A stretch of DNA of 64,000 nt from the NCBI RefSeq assembly GCF_002483235.1, contig NZ_DLHN01000021.1, forward strand, positions 124,001 through 188,000. The letters run 5' to 3'. This document shows, piece after piece, positions 1 to 7,946 of this stretch (position 1 is the stretch's first letter; each line of letters opens with the position of its first letter). The DNA comes from Pedobacter glucosidilyticus. GTDB taxonomy: Bacteria > Bacteroidota > Bacteroidia > Sphingobacteriales > Sphingobacteriaceae. Made by a program: the position numbers and the translations under genes. The notes beneath the pieces are model-generated. The model was not told the DNA's origin. It did no database searches and worked only from the letters and a program-made list of their open reading frames with translations.

Positions 1-549
1 AAATTCGTTTTTGAACTCTTGAAGTTCTTCTTCAACTTTTTCCCAAACTTGGGTTTTATCATCCCAATCAAAGCCTACACCACGGGCCTTTTCCTGAATT
101 CTGGATGCTTTAATTAAAGCAGGCAAGGATGCAGGTACACCACCCAGAACAGATTTATTTCCTTCTTTTAGTTTAATTTTCTCCCAGTTTTGCTTTACCT
201 CTTCTTCTGTTTCTGCTTTGGTATCGCTGTAAATATGCGGATGTCTGTTAATTAATTTTTCACAAATACCATTTAATACATCAACCATATTAAAATCATG
301 AGTTTCTGAGCCTATCTTGGCATAGAAAACCAAATGCAACATCAAATCGCCCAGTTCTTTTCTAATTTCTTGCATGTCTCCTTCTAAAATAGCATCAGAA
401 AGTTCGTAGGTTTCTTCTATGGTTAAGTGCCTTAAGGTCTCCATGGTTTGCTTTTTATCCCAAGGGCATTGAGATCTTAAATCATCCATGATAGCTAATA
501 ACCTTTCAAAAGAAGTTGCAGGACTGTGCTGGGTATCAAATACGTTCAT
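1..549 (-). CDS. mazG: MazG nucleoside triphosphate pyrophosphohydrolase (partial, C-terminus outside window)
   Basis: House-cleaning NTP pyrophosphatase that hydrolyses (d)NTPs to the monophosphate and pyrophosphate in the cytoplasm. Reading from the ATG at 549, 183 codons are visible and the frame leaves the window open. The MazG signature is present: RSQCPWDKKQT near residues 25-35, then EETYEL and the metal-binding RKELGDLMLHL helix (EExxE and ExxD pattern), then NRHPHIY. A second MazG-like block begins near the window edge (FDWDD, KVEEELQEF), as in the two-domain enzyme of about 260 residues. Its start lies 3 bp downstream of the stop of the outer-membrane protein gene, so the two are probably co-transcribed. 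Confidence 0.95.
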   Translation of the reverse strand, partial: MNVFDTQHSPATSFERLLAIMDDLRSQCPWDKKQTMETLRHLTIEETYELSDAILEGDMQEIRKELGDLMLHLVFYAKIGSETHDFNMVDVLNGICEKLINRHPHIYSDTKAETEEEVKQNWEKIKLKEGNKSVLGGVPASLPALIKASRIQEKARGVGFDWDDKTQVWEKVEEELQEFKNEF

Positions 550-552
550 GGT

Positions 553-2631
553 TTAATACTTGTAAGTTAAACCCACTCCATACTGTTTAATAATAGTTTG
601 ATGGGTTGGGTGAAGCGCAAAAGGATTTCTAGAAAATAAATAGGTGTCTAATTGATGACTGCCTTTTTTAAAGTTGTAAGCTAAATAAAGATTTTCTAAC
701 CTTATGATTTTTTCCTCAATATCAATTTGTCTTGTTGGGCTTGATAGAGAAACTGTTTTATAATTAAAATCAAAACCGTAGAGCATATTAATTCCCAAAT
801 TGAAATTTTTATAGTTTAAACGATTGTTGAAGCTTCCAGTTTTATAATCATCAACCATATTAGGTTGAGGGATATAATCTGCGTCAATCTTACTATTATA
901 CCAATTAAAATTTAAAGTAGTATTCCATTTAAAATTAGAATTTTCAAAAATTACAGACTCTAGGTTAATGGATTGCAATACACTAGAGTTGATTAAAACA
1001 TTTGGAATATAGACGATTTCAGAAAATCCTGGTAATAAAATATTATCTATAGTAGGATATTCAAATTTCGACCAATTATAGGTTAAAGAGTTTTTTTTGT
1101 AACTAATTTTTGCTGCTGCTTGGTAATAATCTAAATTACTTTCACTTTTTTCGAATGGAACTAAAAAGTTATAATTCAAATTTATAGGGCTTGTAATTAA
1201 ACCTCTAGATACTCCTGTCAACTGAGGATTATTGTTTAAAGTAATATTTCTGAAATAAGATGAGTTTAATAAGATTTGCAAATCTTTCTGTTTGATAGGA
1301 TAAAAGTCTAGACCAATAAATGGTGTAGGTGAATTTTTTTTATAGGATGGATTATTTTTGTTAAAATCAAACAGCCATGCATTTCTAAAAGCTAAAAGGT
1401 TTTTATAGTTAATTTCAAGATATGGTGTTAAGTAGGATGATTTGAAATTTGCTGTGGCTGAATCTGAACCTCTAGATGATAAATTATTATTGAAATAATT
1501 AGTAGTGCTCGTGTTTTGATCATAAGAGTTTTTTGCAAGCTCTAAATCTATAGCTGTTAAAATGCTAAATAAATTCGTTTTTTTAGTGTATGATAAATGA
1601 TTTCTTAATCTTAATGATTCAAGTTTGGCATCTTCTAAATATAAATTATTTGAATTATAGTTTGTCATTTGAGAAAATCGCTCAATATTTATATCAAATG
1701 CTGATTTATTATAACCTAAAGAAAGTAAGTTTTGGAAACCTATTTTGCTTTTGTACCTGATATCAACACCATTTTGAAATAAATATTGTTTACCTGTGTT
1801 TTTTGATATACTGGTTTGAGAGTAATCAAAGTTGGAAAGATTACCTTGGGTATCTTGTTCTTGTTGAAAATAAGCGCTATTGAGGCTAATATCAAAATTC
1901 TTATTTAATGAATATGAAAATAAAACATTTGCCAGGGGTGAGCTTATCGAAGGCAAACTAGAAGTAAAGCGTCTTCTGTTGTTAACAAGGTTACTATTAG
2001 ATAAACTAGTAAATTCTGGGTTCTTTTGTTTACTAAAAGCACCAGATATTTTGAATGTAATTTTATCTGACGAATAATTTAAAGAAGAATAGTACTGCTG
2101 GTTAAATTCTAAACGAGTACTATCTTTAGAAAAATTAGAATACAAAGATTGAGTTGAAGTAAAAGGATTATTAAAAGCAAATAAACTCTGCGGTTTTCTG
2201 TTTTCATAATCTTTAAAAGATAGTTGAGTAGAAAAGTTACCTGACCACCCTTGTCTTTTTTCCTTTTTAATTTTAATGAGAAAGATTGGCCTACTTTGTG
2301 TATTCCCAAAAAGAACTCTAGCACCTAGATTTTCAATTAAGCTAATGCTTTCTATATCAAACAAACTATAAACCGATATATTATTCATGATAGAACCTTC
2401 TACAAGATATAATGGTTCAAAGTAGGGTTGTGTAGTTATATTGCCTAAGAAAAATGTTTTAATGATATCATCAATATTATCAATAGGTAAATTTCTAAAA
2501 TCTTTACTTTCGATAGTTTTGGAGATAATTAAATCCTGATTTAGAGTTAATCGCCCGACATCTAGCCTAGAAGTATCCTGAGCAAATAAGAAGGAGCTAC
2601 TAAAAAGTAGCAAAAAAAGTAGATGTTTCAA
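553..2631 (-). CDS. Outer-membrane beta-barrel protein with TonB-plug-like N-terminus
   Basis: 692-residue exported protein with a signal peptide (MKHLLFLLLFSSSFLFAQ). Residues ~45-125 look like a degenerate TonB-receptor plug: a 'LPIDNIDDIIKTF' stretch, 'PLYLVEGSIMNN', then 'SIESISLIENLGARVLFG'-type spacing typical of the SusC/TonB plug. The remainder is rich in alternating aromatic beta-strands and ends in a short strand closing with Y-K-Y, as expected for barrel insertion. The usual N-terminal carboxypeptidase-regulatory domain is absent, and the protein is shorter than a SusC (~1000 aa). Substrate unknown. It is probably in one transcription unit with the downstream mazG. A SusC-like transporter role is inference only. 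Confidence 0.75.
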   Translation of the reverse strand: MKHLLFLLLFSSSFLFAQDTSRLDVGRLTLNQDLIISKTIESKDFRNLPIDNIDDIIKTFFLGNITTQPYFEPLYLVEGSIMNNISVYSLFDIESISLIENLGARVLFGNTQSRPIFLIKIKKEKRQGWSGNFSTQLSFKDYENRKPQSLFAFNNPFTSTQSLYSNFSKDSTRLEFNQQYYSSLNYSSDKITFKISGAFSKQKNPEFTSLSNSNLVNNRRRFTSSLPSISSPLANVLFSYSLNKNFDISLNSAYFQQEQDTQGNLSNFDYSQTSISKNTGKQYLFQNGVDIRYKSKIGFQNLLSLGYNKSAFDINIERFSQMTNYNSNNLYLEDAKLESLRLRNHLSYTKKTNLFSILTAIDLELAKNSYDQNTSTTNYFNNNLSSRGSDSATANFKSSYLTPYLEINYKNLLAFRNAWLFDFNKNNPSYKKNSPTPFIGLDFYPIKQKDLQILLNSSYFRNITLNNNPQLTGVSRGLITSPINLNYNFLVPFEKSESNLDYYQAAAKISYKKNSLTYNWSKFEYPTIDNILLPGFSEIVYIPNVLINSSVLQSINLESVIFENSNFKWNTTLNFNWYNSKIDADYIPQPNMVDDYKTGSFNNRLNYKNFNLGINMLYGFDFNYKTVSLSSPTRQIDIEEKIIRLENLYLAYNFKKGSHQLDTYLFSRNPFALHPTHQTIIKQYGVGLTYKY

Positions 2632-2671
2632 CTATAGATTTTTTTGTAAATATAAAATTTTAACAAGAAAA

Positions 2672-2962
2672 ATGAAATATTACGGTATAACCTTTGATAG
2701 CTATAAACTATATCCACAATTTATGAAAGACATGAACCAAGAACCCATTCATCTAAAAATAAGATTAGATGGTGAAGAAACTCAGCTGAATGCTAAAAAA
2801 GAGGAAACTACTGATGGAATTAGTTTTTTTAAAATAGAACAGCAAGGTAAACTCATTACGCAAATAAGAAAAATAGATAACAAGTGGGAACAGCTTTGGG
2901 GCGATTTAAATCAACAACAAATTGATGAAATAGGTACAGCATTAGATAGGGAAGAAGATTAG
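2672..2962 (+). CDS. Small conserved hypothetical protein, 96 aa
   Basis: Short, charged, cytosolic-looking protein (no signal peptide or membrane segment) beginning MKYYGITFDSYKLYPQF. The ATG is preceded by an A-rich leader typical of Bacteroidota. It is divergent from the barrel protein gene, with a 40-bp gap, and convergent with the aldo/keto reductase across a bidirectional terminator. I do not recognise a family; composition and context suggest a real gene. No function is assigned. Confidence 0.65.
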   Translation: MKYYGITFDSYKLYPQFMKDMNQEPIHLKIRLDGEETQLNAKKEETTDGISFFKIEQQGKLITQIRKIDNKWEQLWGDLNQQQIDEIGTALDREED

Positions 2963-2981
2963 TTTATACAGAATATAGAAA

Positions 2982-3020
2982 TTTAGAACCTCCGTAAATT
3001 TTCATTACGGAGATTCTAAA
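2982..3020. terminator. Bidirectional terminator hairpin
   Basis: Inverted repeat with arms TTTAGAA-C-CTCCGTAA and TTACGGAG-A-TTCTAAA around a 7-nt loop, between two convergent genes. A/T-rich flanks on both sides make it plausible in both directions. Confidence 0.7.
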
Positions 3021-3040
3021 CTTGATTTGTTTAAAAAAAA

Positions 3041-3997
3041 TCAACCCCAAGTAGGAAACTGTGTTTTATTTAAATCTAAAGCGGTAATAGTGGCCATATC
3101 AGCTTTGCTCAGTTTAAAATCAAAGATGTTGAAGTTTTCAATGATATGTTCTTTTTTAGAACTTCTAGGGATAGCAACAACGCCTCTTTGGTAATGCCAT
3201 CTTAAACTCACCTGAGCATTTGTTTTATTGTATTTTTTGCCAATTTCGGCCAAAACAGGATTGGTAAATAGACCATTTCTACCTTGGGCAAATGGGGTAT
3301 AGGCTTCCATTTGAACCTTATTTTCTTTTGAATCTTTATAAGTATCTACCTGATGGAAAAAAGCATGAGATTCTACCTGATTTACTGTAGGGATAATTTT
3401 AGCTTCTTTCATGAAATCTGCATATTGGGCAGGTGTAAAATTACTGAGGCCAATAGCTCTTATTCTACCTTCTTTATAAAGTTCTTCCATCATCTTCCAT
3501 GAGCCTTTAAAATCTCCTCTTGGGCGGTGGATGAGGTATAAATCCAGATAATCAGTACCTAATTTTTTTAATGAAGTCTCAAAAGCAATTTTAGATTTTT
3601 CATAGCCAGAATCGGTTACCCATACTTTTGAAGTGATGAAAAGTTCTTCTCTTTTAATTCCGCTTTCTTTAATAGCTGCACCTACGTATTCTTCATTTCT
3701 ATATAAAGTAGCAGTATCAATTAGTCTATAACCTACAGCAAGTGCCTCCGCTACGCTTTGCTGACATACAGATTCTCTTAACTGAAAAGTTCCGAAACCT
3801 AATACAGGCATTAAAACACCATTATTAAGCTTTACATTTGGTACTGATTTAGTCTTTAACGGAGGGTTTACAAAACCGTATGTATCATCACTTAAAAAAG
3901 GAAGCATTAAGGCAGAAGCAGCAAACAATGCACTTTTCTGAATAAAAGCTCTGCGTTGTATATGATTTTCTTTTTCTTCTTTCATGTTAGTCATCAA
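3041..3997 (-). CDS. Aldo/keto reductase with twin-arginine signal
   Basis: NADPH-dependent oxidoreductase of the AKR superfamily (318 aa), (beta/alpha)8 barrel. The catalytic tetrad is visible: D94 and Y99 (RLIDTATLYRNEE), K124 (ITSKVW), H157 (DLYLIHRP). The cofactor-side motif IPRSSKKEHI follows near the C-terminus. The N-terminus carries a Tat-like signal (QRRAFIQKSALFAASALMLPF), so it is probably exported folded to the periplasm, unlike most AKRs. The exact substrate cannot be read from sequence. It is monocistronic, with its 3' end at a shared bidirectional terminator. Either ATG of the MMTNM start is possible. Confidence 0.92.
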   Translation of the reverse strand: MMTNMKEEKENHIQRRAFIQKSALFAASALMLPFLSDDTYGFVNPPLKTKSVPNVKLNNGVLMPVLGFGTFQLRESVCQQSVAEALAVGYRLIDTATLYRNEEYVGAAIKESGIKREELFITSKVWVTDSGYEKSKIAFETSLKKLGTDYLDLYLIHRPRGDFKGSWKMMEELYKEGRIRAIGLSNFTPAQYADFMKEAKIIPTVNQVESHAFFHQVDTYKDSKENKVQMEAYTPFAQGRNGLFTNPVLAEIGKKYNKTNAQVSLRWHYQRGVVAIPRSSKKEHIIENFNIFDFKLSKADMATITALDLNKTQFPTWG

Positions 3998-4177
3998 ATT
4001 GGTTCATAAAATAATTGATTTGCTTGTGTGAGCAATAACAAATCAATAGGCAATTTATAGCAATTCTATATCAAACCGTTATACTTGATGAGCAATAAGA
4101 TATGGTAGATTGGCATTTTTTTCTATTGATTGATTTTGTATCAGTCACCAGTTCTAAGTTCTTTTTCGATTTCATTA

Positions 4178-4210
4178 GCCTTCCGCCTTCTGCCTTTAGC
4201 CTTCTGCCTC
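4178..4210. repeat. Short GCCTTCTGCC-type interspersed repeat
   Basis: Run of degenerate GCCTTC / GCCTTT units between the AKR start and the mnmD stop. This pyrimidine-rich simple repeat abuts the last codons of mnmD. The 3998-4211 gap otherwise shows no gene. Confidence 0.5.
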
Positions 4211-4211
4211 T

Positions 4212-4895
4212 TCAGCTTTTCACAGCTCTTAACATCTCACGCTTTCCTGCTGCTCCAGGGGCTTTTTCTATTTTCATGTTAAGTGATTTCATGATGCGTT
4301 TTAAATCGCCTGTGATGGCATAAGTAACAAACACACCACCTGGTTTTAAAAAAGAAATGGTTTTAGTGATGGCTTCTTTGGTCCACATTTCTGGTTGGTT
4401 AGAAGATGCAAAAGCATCAAAATAAATCACATCAAAAAGTTGTGCGCTAGAGAAGCTTTCTAGTGGAATAGGTGCAATATGAAGCTCACAAAATTCATTT
4501 AAAGCAACAGGCTTTTGTAAAGCTTCATCATATAATTTGGTAAACATCCCCCAGGTATTAGCAGATACAATTTCTTGGTAAGCTGTTTCTTCAATCAAAC
4601 TTAAATTAAGTGGATAAGCTTCTATACCCACATATTGGAGCTTTATTTCTTTGCCTTTACAAAAATCAGCAGTTAGTAAGAAGTTTAAGCCTGTACCAAA
4701 ACCAATTTCTAATACAGAAACTTCTGTATGTTGTTTATCAGCCAGATAATAACGTAAACCAGAATTTAAAAATACATGGTTACTTTCTTGTAAAGCACCG
4801 TTTCGGCTATGGTAATTTTCTTTGATAATAGGATGATAGATGGTTTTAGAACCATCTGCTGTAGTAACAACTGTTAGCCTATCAGGCTCTAGCAT
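4212..4895 (-). CDS. mnmD: MnmD-like tRNA 5-methylaminomethyl-2-thiouridine methyltransferase
   Basis: 227-residue SAM-dependent methyltransferase of the MnmD (former DUF752) family, which methylates nm5(s2)U34 of tRNA. Motif I is LEIGFGTGLNFLLT (about residues 62-75). An acidic motif follows (VGIEAYPL), then DVIYFDAFASSNQPEMW, where the D-x-F-x-P/A type active-site loop of MnmD/MnmC1 sits. The C-terminal end KAPGAAGKREMLRA is the family's conserved tail. It is a stand-alone methyltransferase; the FAD domain found in E. coli MnmC is absent, as usual in Bacteroidota. It lies 18 bp after the rhodanese start on the same strand. Confidence 0.93.
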   Translation of the reverse strand: MLEPDRLTVVTTADGSKTIYHPIIKENYHSRNGALQESNHVFLNSGLRYYLADKQHTEVSVLEIGFGTGLNFLLTADFCKGKEIKLQYVGIEAYPLNLSLIEETAYQEIVSANTWGMFTKLYDEALQKPVALNEFCELHIAPIPLESFSSAQLFDVIYFDAFASSNQPEMWTKEAITKTISFLKPGGVFVTYAITGDLKRIMKSLNMKIEKAPGAAGKREMLRAVKS

Positions 4896-4913
4896 ATAAC
4901 AATGATATTTAAA

Positions 4914-5411
4914 TTAAAAAACTTTTGTGCCTCTTGATACCCATTTAGACCATTTCTTATTGTAGGTATGTACCTCAGAAGTTTGTACACCGTCTGATTT
5001 ATATACAGGATATCCCTGATTGACCCATTCAAATATACTTCCATACAAATTAAAAACATTTTTATACCCGTTTTTAATAAGTTTTTCTCCTATTTTCTCG
5101 CTTCTATAACCTACAGAGCAATATACTACTATTGTAGCATCTTTTGGAATATCGTAAATATCTCGCATATCAAACCAGATATAACCTACATTTCGAGCGT
5201 GTTTTAAATGACTAACTTCAAATTCTTCTTTTTCTCTGGTATCTAATAAATACACATTCTTTAGCTGTTTTAAAGAATCAACAGTAATGAGAGGTACATG
5301 ATGACTGTAAATACTATCTAGCATTTCTTTAAACTCAGGGTTTTTTATTTGTGCTGATATAGACTGTGGTAAAGCCAGCAGAAGTAAATAATAAAATTTT
5401 TTAAACATCAT
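4914..5411 (-). CDS. Exported rhodanese-like domain protein
   Basis: 165 aa with an N-terminal signal peptide (FKKFYYLLLLALPQSISAQ) followed by one rhodanese domain (~residues 45-140). The active-site loop is CSVGYR with C98 as the persulfide-forming cysteine, preceded by LLDTREKEEFEVSHLKHA. The six-residue loop fits sulfurtransferases rather than Cdc25-type phosphatases. A periplasmic sulfur-transfer or redox role is inferred. It lies upstream of mnmD on the same strand and may be co-transcribed with it. Confidence 0.9.
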   Translation of the reverse strand: MMFKKFYYLLLLALPQSISAQIKNPEFKEMLDSIYSHHVPLITVDSLKQLKNVYLLDTREKEEFEVSHLKHARNVGYIWFDMRDIYDIPKDATIVVYCSVGYRSEKIGEKLIKNGYKNVFNLYGSIFEWVNQGYPVYKSDGVQTSEVHTYNKKWSKWVSRGTKVF

Positions 5412-5507
5412 AAATTAACGCTACGACTCATATTTGCGTATAAATATACGGAAGCAAATACATTTTTGTTTGCCTGATGGCACAGGATTTTAATTTTAAC
5501 TCCAAAT

Positions 5508-5551
5508 AAAAAGCCGTTTATGAAATAGCTAAACTATATCATAAACGGCTT
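5508..5551 (-). terminator. Rho-independent terminator of the M13 peptidase gene
   Basis: 13-bp perfect inverted repeat (AAGCCGTTTATGA / TCATAAACGGCTT) with a 15-nt loop. On the minus strand it is followed by a T-rich tract. It lies just downstream of the peptidase stop at 5570. Confidence 0.85.
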
Positions 5552-5569
5552 AAATAGCAAACACTTTGA

Positions 5570-7630
5570 TTACCAGATTTTTATTCTATTTTCTGGTGCT
5601 TTATAAAGTTTGTCTCCTGGTTTCACATCAAAAGCAGTATACCATGCATCCATATTTACCAAAGGTCCAATAGTTCTGTATTCGTTTGGCGAATGTGTAT
5701 CTACAATAATTAGCTGAGCTGCTGTTTCTGGTAAAGAACTACCTCTCCACACTTGTGCCCATGCTAAGAAAAATCTTTGATCTGGCGTAAAACCATCTAT
5801 TTTAGTATTTGATTTTCCTTGCTCGGTCATTTTAAACGCTTCATAAGCAATATTTAAACCACCAAGGTCGCCAATATTTTCTCCCAAAGTTAATTTACCG
5901 TTTACTGGGATGGTATCTAACACCCTGTATTGATTAAACTGTTCTACCAAATCAGCAGATTTTGCTTTAAATCTTACTAAATCATCTGCTGTCCACCAAT
6001 TCCGTAAGGCTCCATCTTTATCATACTGGCTGCCAGAATCATCAAAACCATGAGACATTTCATGCCCAATAACAGCACCAATACCTCCGTAGTTAATCGC
6101 ATCATCTGCATTAGGGTCAAAGAATGGAAATTGTAAAATACCCGCTGGGAATACAATTTCATTCATTACTGGGCTGTAATAAGCATTTACGGTAGGGGGT
6201 GTCATTCCCCATTCTGTTTTGTCTACGGGTTTTCCTAGTCTGCTAATCATTTTTTGATAAGCCCAAGCTCCAGCATTTCTAACATTTTGGAAGTGCGTAT
6301 CCGGCTTAATAACCAAACCATCATAGGTTTCCCATTTATCTGTATATCCAATTTTAGGTGTAAAGGCATGTAGTTTATCTAAAGCTTTCACTTTAGTTTC
6401 CTCACTCATCCAGTCTAAAGTTTTAATCCTTTTCTCAAAAGCTACAGAAAGATTATTTACCAATTCTTTCATTCTGGCTTTAGCTTCTGGCTTAAAGTAT
6501 TGTTGTACATACAATTGTCCTAACAAGTCGCCAATAGTACCATCAGTTAAAGAAGACATTCTTTGCCAGCGTGGCGTTTGTACTTTTTGACCGCTTAAAA
6601 CTCTTGAATATTCAAAATTTGCCTTTACAAAGTCTGAACTGAGGTGAGAAGCAGCATTTTTAATGATATTCCACTTTAGATAAGTTTTTAAATCAGCAAC
6701 AGCTGTTTGGGTTAATAAGCTATCAGCAGATTTGAAAAATTTGGGATTGCTTACTAAAATGGTATCCTCTCCCTGAACTTTCATTTTAGCCAATAAATCC
6801 TTCCAATTTAGGTTGGGTGTGGCTTTAGAAAAATCAGTAACAGCAAACTTATTATAAGTTTTGTAAGGGTCTCTCATCTCTAAACGGCTCATTTGTGCCG
6901 CAGCGAATGATTTTTCTAAGTTAAAAACAGTAGTAGCATGTTTTTTAGCATCTTCTGCCGATGAACCTGTAAGTATAAACAGCTTTTGAACGTATTGGTT
7001 ATAGGCTTCTCTAATTTTTATACTTCTAGCATCATCTTTAAGATAGTAATCTCTATCGGGTAGGGTAGTACCTCCCTGACTTAGCTGAGCGACCATTAGT
7101 TGCGGATTTTTTCTGTCTTGGGCAATGTAAAATCCAAAAACTGGAGATGCTATACCTTGTGTACGTAAAGTAGCAATAGCATGAATGATATCATTAGTGC
7201 TTTTTAAGGCGTCTATTTTAGCTAAATCTGCTTTTATTGGGTTATAACCCAGCTTCTCTATGGTTATACTATCCATAGCAGCTTTATAAAAATCTCCAAC
7301 TCTTTTTTCTGGCGAACCAGCAGGCGCATTTGTTTTAGCCGCAGCACTATTTAAAATCGTTTTAACGGCATTGATATTGAAATCTCTCAATTCATAAAAA
7401 CTTCCCCATCTGGTTTCTTTAGCAGGTATAGGATTATTTTTAACCCAAATACCATTGGCATATTGTGCAAAATCATCGCCTGGCTTCACACTAAAATCCA
7501 TATTGGCAGGGTCAATAAATTTTTTTACTTCTTTTTTGCTCTTGTCATCAGAGCTTTTGGGCTCTGTAGCAAATAATGTTGAGGCAGCCATACTTAATCC
7601 TATGGCTGATAGGGCAATGCTGAATTTCAT
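5570..7630 (-). CDS. M13 family zinc metallopeptidase (neprilysin/PepO-like)
   Basis: Periplasmic or surface zinc endopeptidase of 686 residues, the normal length for bacterial M13 enzymes. There is a signal peptide (FSIALSAIGLSMAASTLFA). The Zn site is complete: HEMSH at 523-527 and E584 in GENIGDLGG. NAYYSPVMNEIVFPAGILQ is the canonical substrate-binding strand (NAYY) before the Zn helix, and the C-terminus ends in the conserved W. N-terminal M13_N domain begins with FSVKPGDDFAQYANGIW. It is monocistronic, divergent from valS and ended by a strong terminator. Confidence 0.95.
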   Translation of the reverse strand: MKFSIALSAIGLSMAASTLFATEPKSSDDKSKKEVKKFIDPANMDFSVKPGDDFAQYANGIWVKNNPIPAKETRWGSFYELRDFNINAVKTILNSAAAKTNAPAGSPEKRVGDFYKAAMDSITIEKLGYNPIKADLAKIDALKSTNDIIHAIATLRTQGIASPVFGFYIAQDRKNPQLMVAQLSQGGTTLPDRDYYLKDDARSIKIREAYNQYVQKLFILTGSSAEDAKKHATTVFNLEKSFAAAQMSRLEMRDPYKTYNKFAVTDFSKATPNLNWKDLLAKMKVQGEDTILVSNPKFFKSADSLLTQTAVADLKTYLKWNIIKNAASHLSSDFVKANFEYSRVLSGQKVQTPRWQRMSSLTDGTIGDLLGQLYVQQYFKPEAKARMKELVNNLSVAFEKRIKTLDWMSEETKVKALDKLHAFTPKIGYTDKWETYDGLVIKPDTHFQNVRNAGAWAYQKMISRLGKPVDKTEWGMTPPTVNAYYSPVMNEIVFPAGILQFPFFDPNADDAINYGGIGAVIGHEMSHGFDDSGSQYDKDGALRNWWTADDLVRFKAKSADLVEQFNQYRVLDTIPVNGKLTLGENIGDLGGLNIAYEAFKMTEQGKSNTKIDGFTPDQRFFLAWAQVWRGSSLPETAAQLIIVDTHSPNEYRTIGPLVNMDAWYTAFDVKPGDKLYKAPENRIKIW

Positions 7631-7946
7631 AATTCTGTTAGTTAATTAGCTGATTAAATTTACCTTTTACACCAACAAAATGTTTAAACATCAATAATTT
7701 TGTTACTAACGATTAAACCAGTTATAAATAAATCTTAAACCTGTTTTGGATAAAAAGGCATCAAGAATGTGAGCATTCATTCTTATTTTCATGGTGATAC
7801 GAGATTATACAACTATTAACTCATGATACATAAAAATATTGTTACAGGGATGAATAGTGTTAAGAATTGATGAATAGCATTTGCTGATGATATAAATCTC
7901 ATAAGAAAGCTTATTTTTGCGGCTTATAAAGATTTCTTTAACAAAT
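7631..7946. other. Divergent intergenic region between M13 peptidase and valS
   Basis: About 316 bp, AT-rich and without a convincing gene. It must hold both promoters. TATTTTTG at 7912-7919 fits the Bacteroidetes -7 box TAnnTTTG for valS. The nearest TTTG (7880-7883) is 28 bp away, too far for a standard -33 element, so the promoter is uncertain. Confidence 0.4.

Noticed and set aside
7880..7919. Complete TTTG/TAnnTTTG promoter for valS
   Set aside because: The spacer of 28 bp is too long; only the -7-like box is retained.
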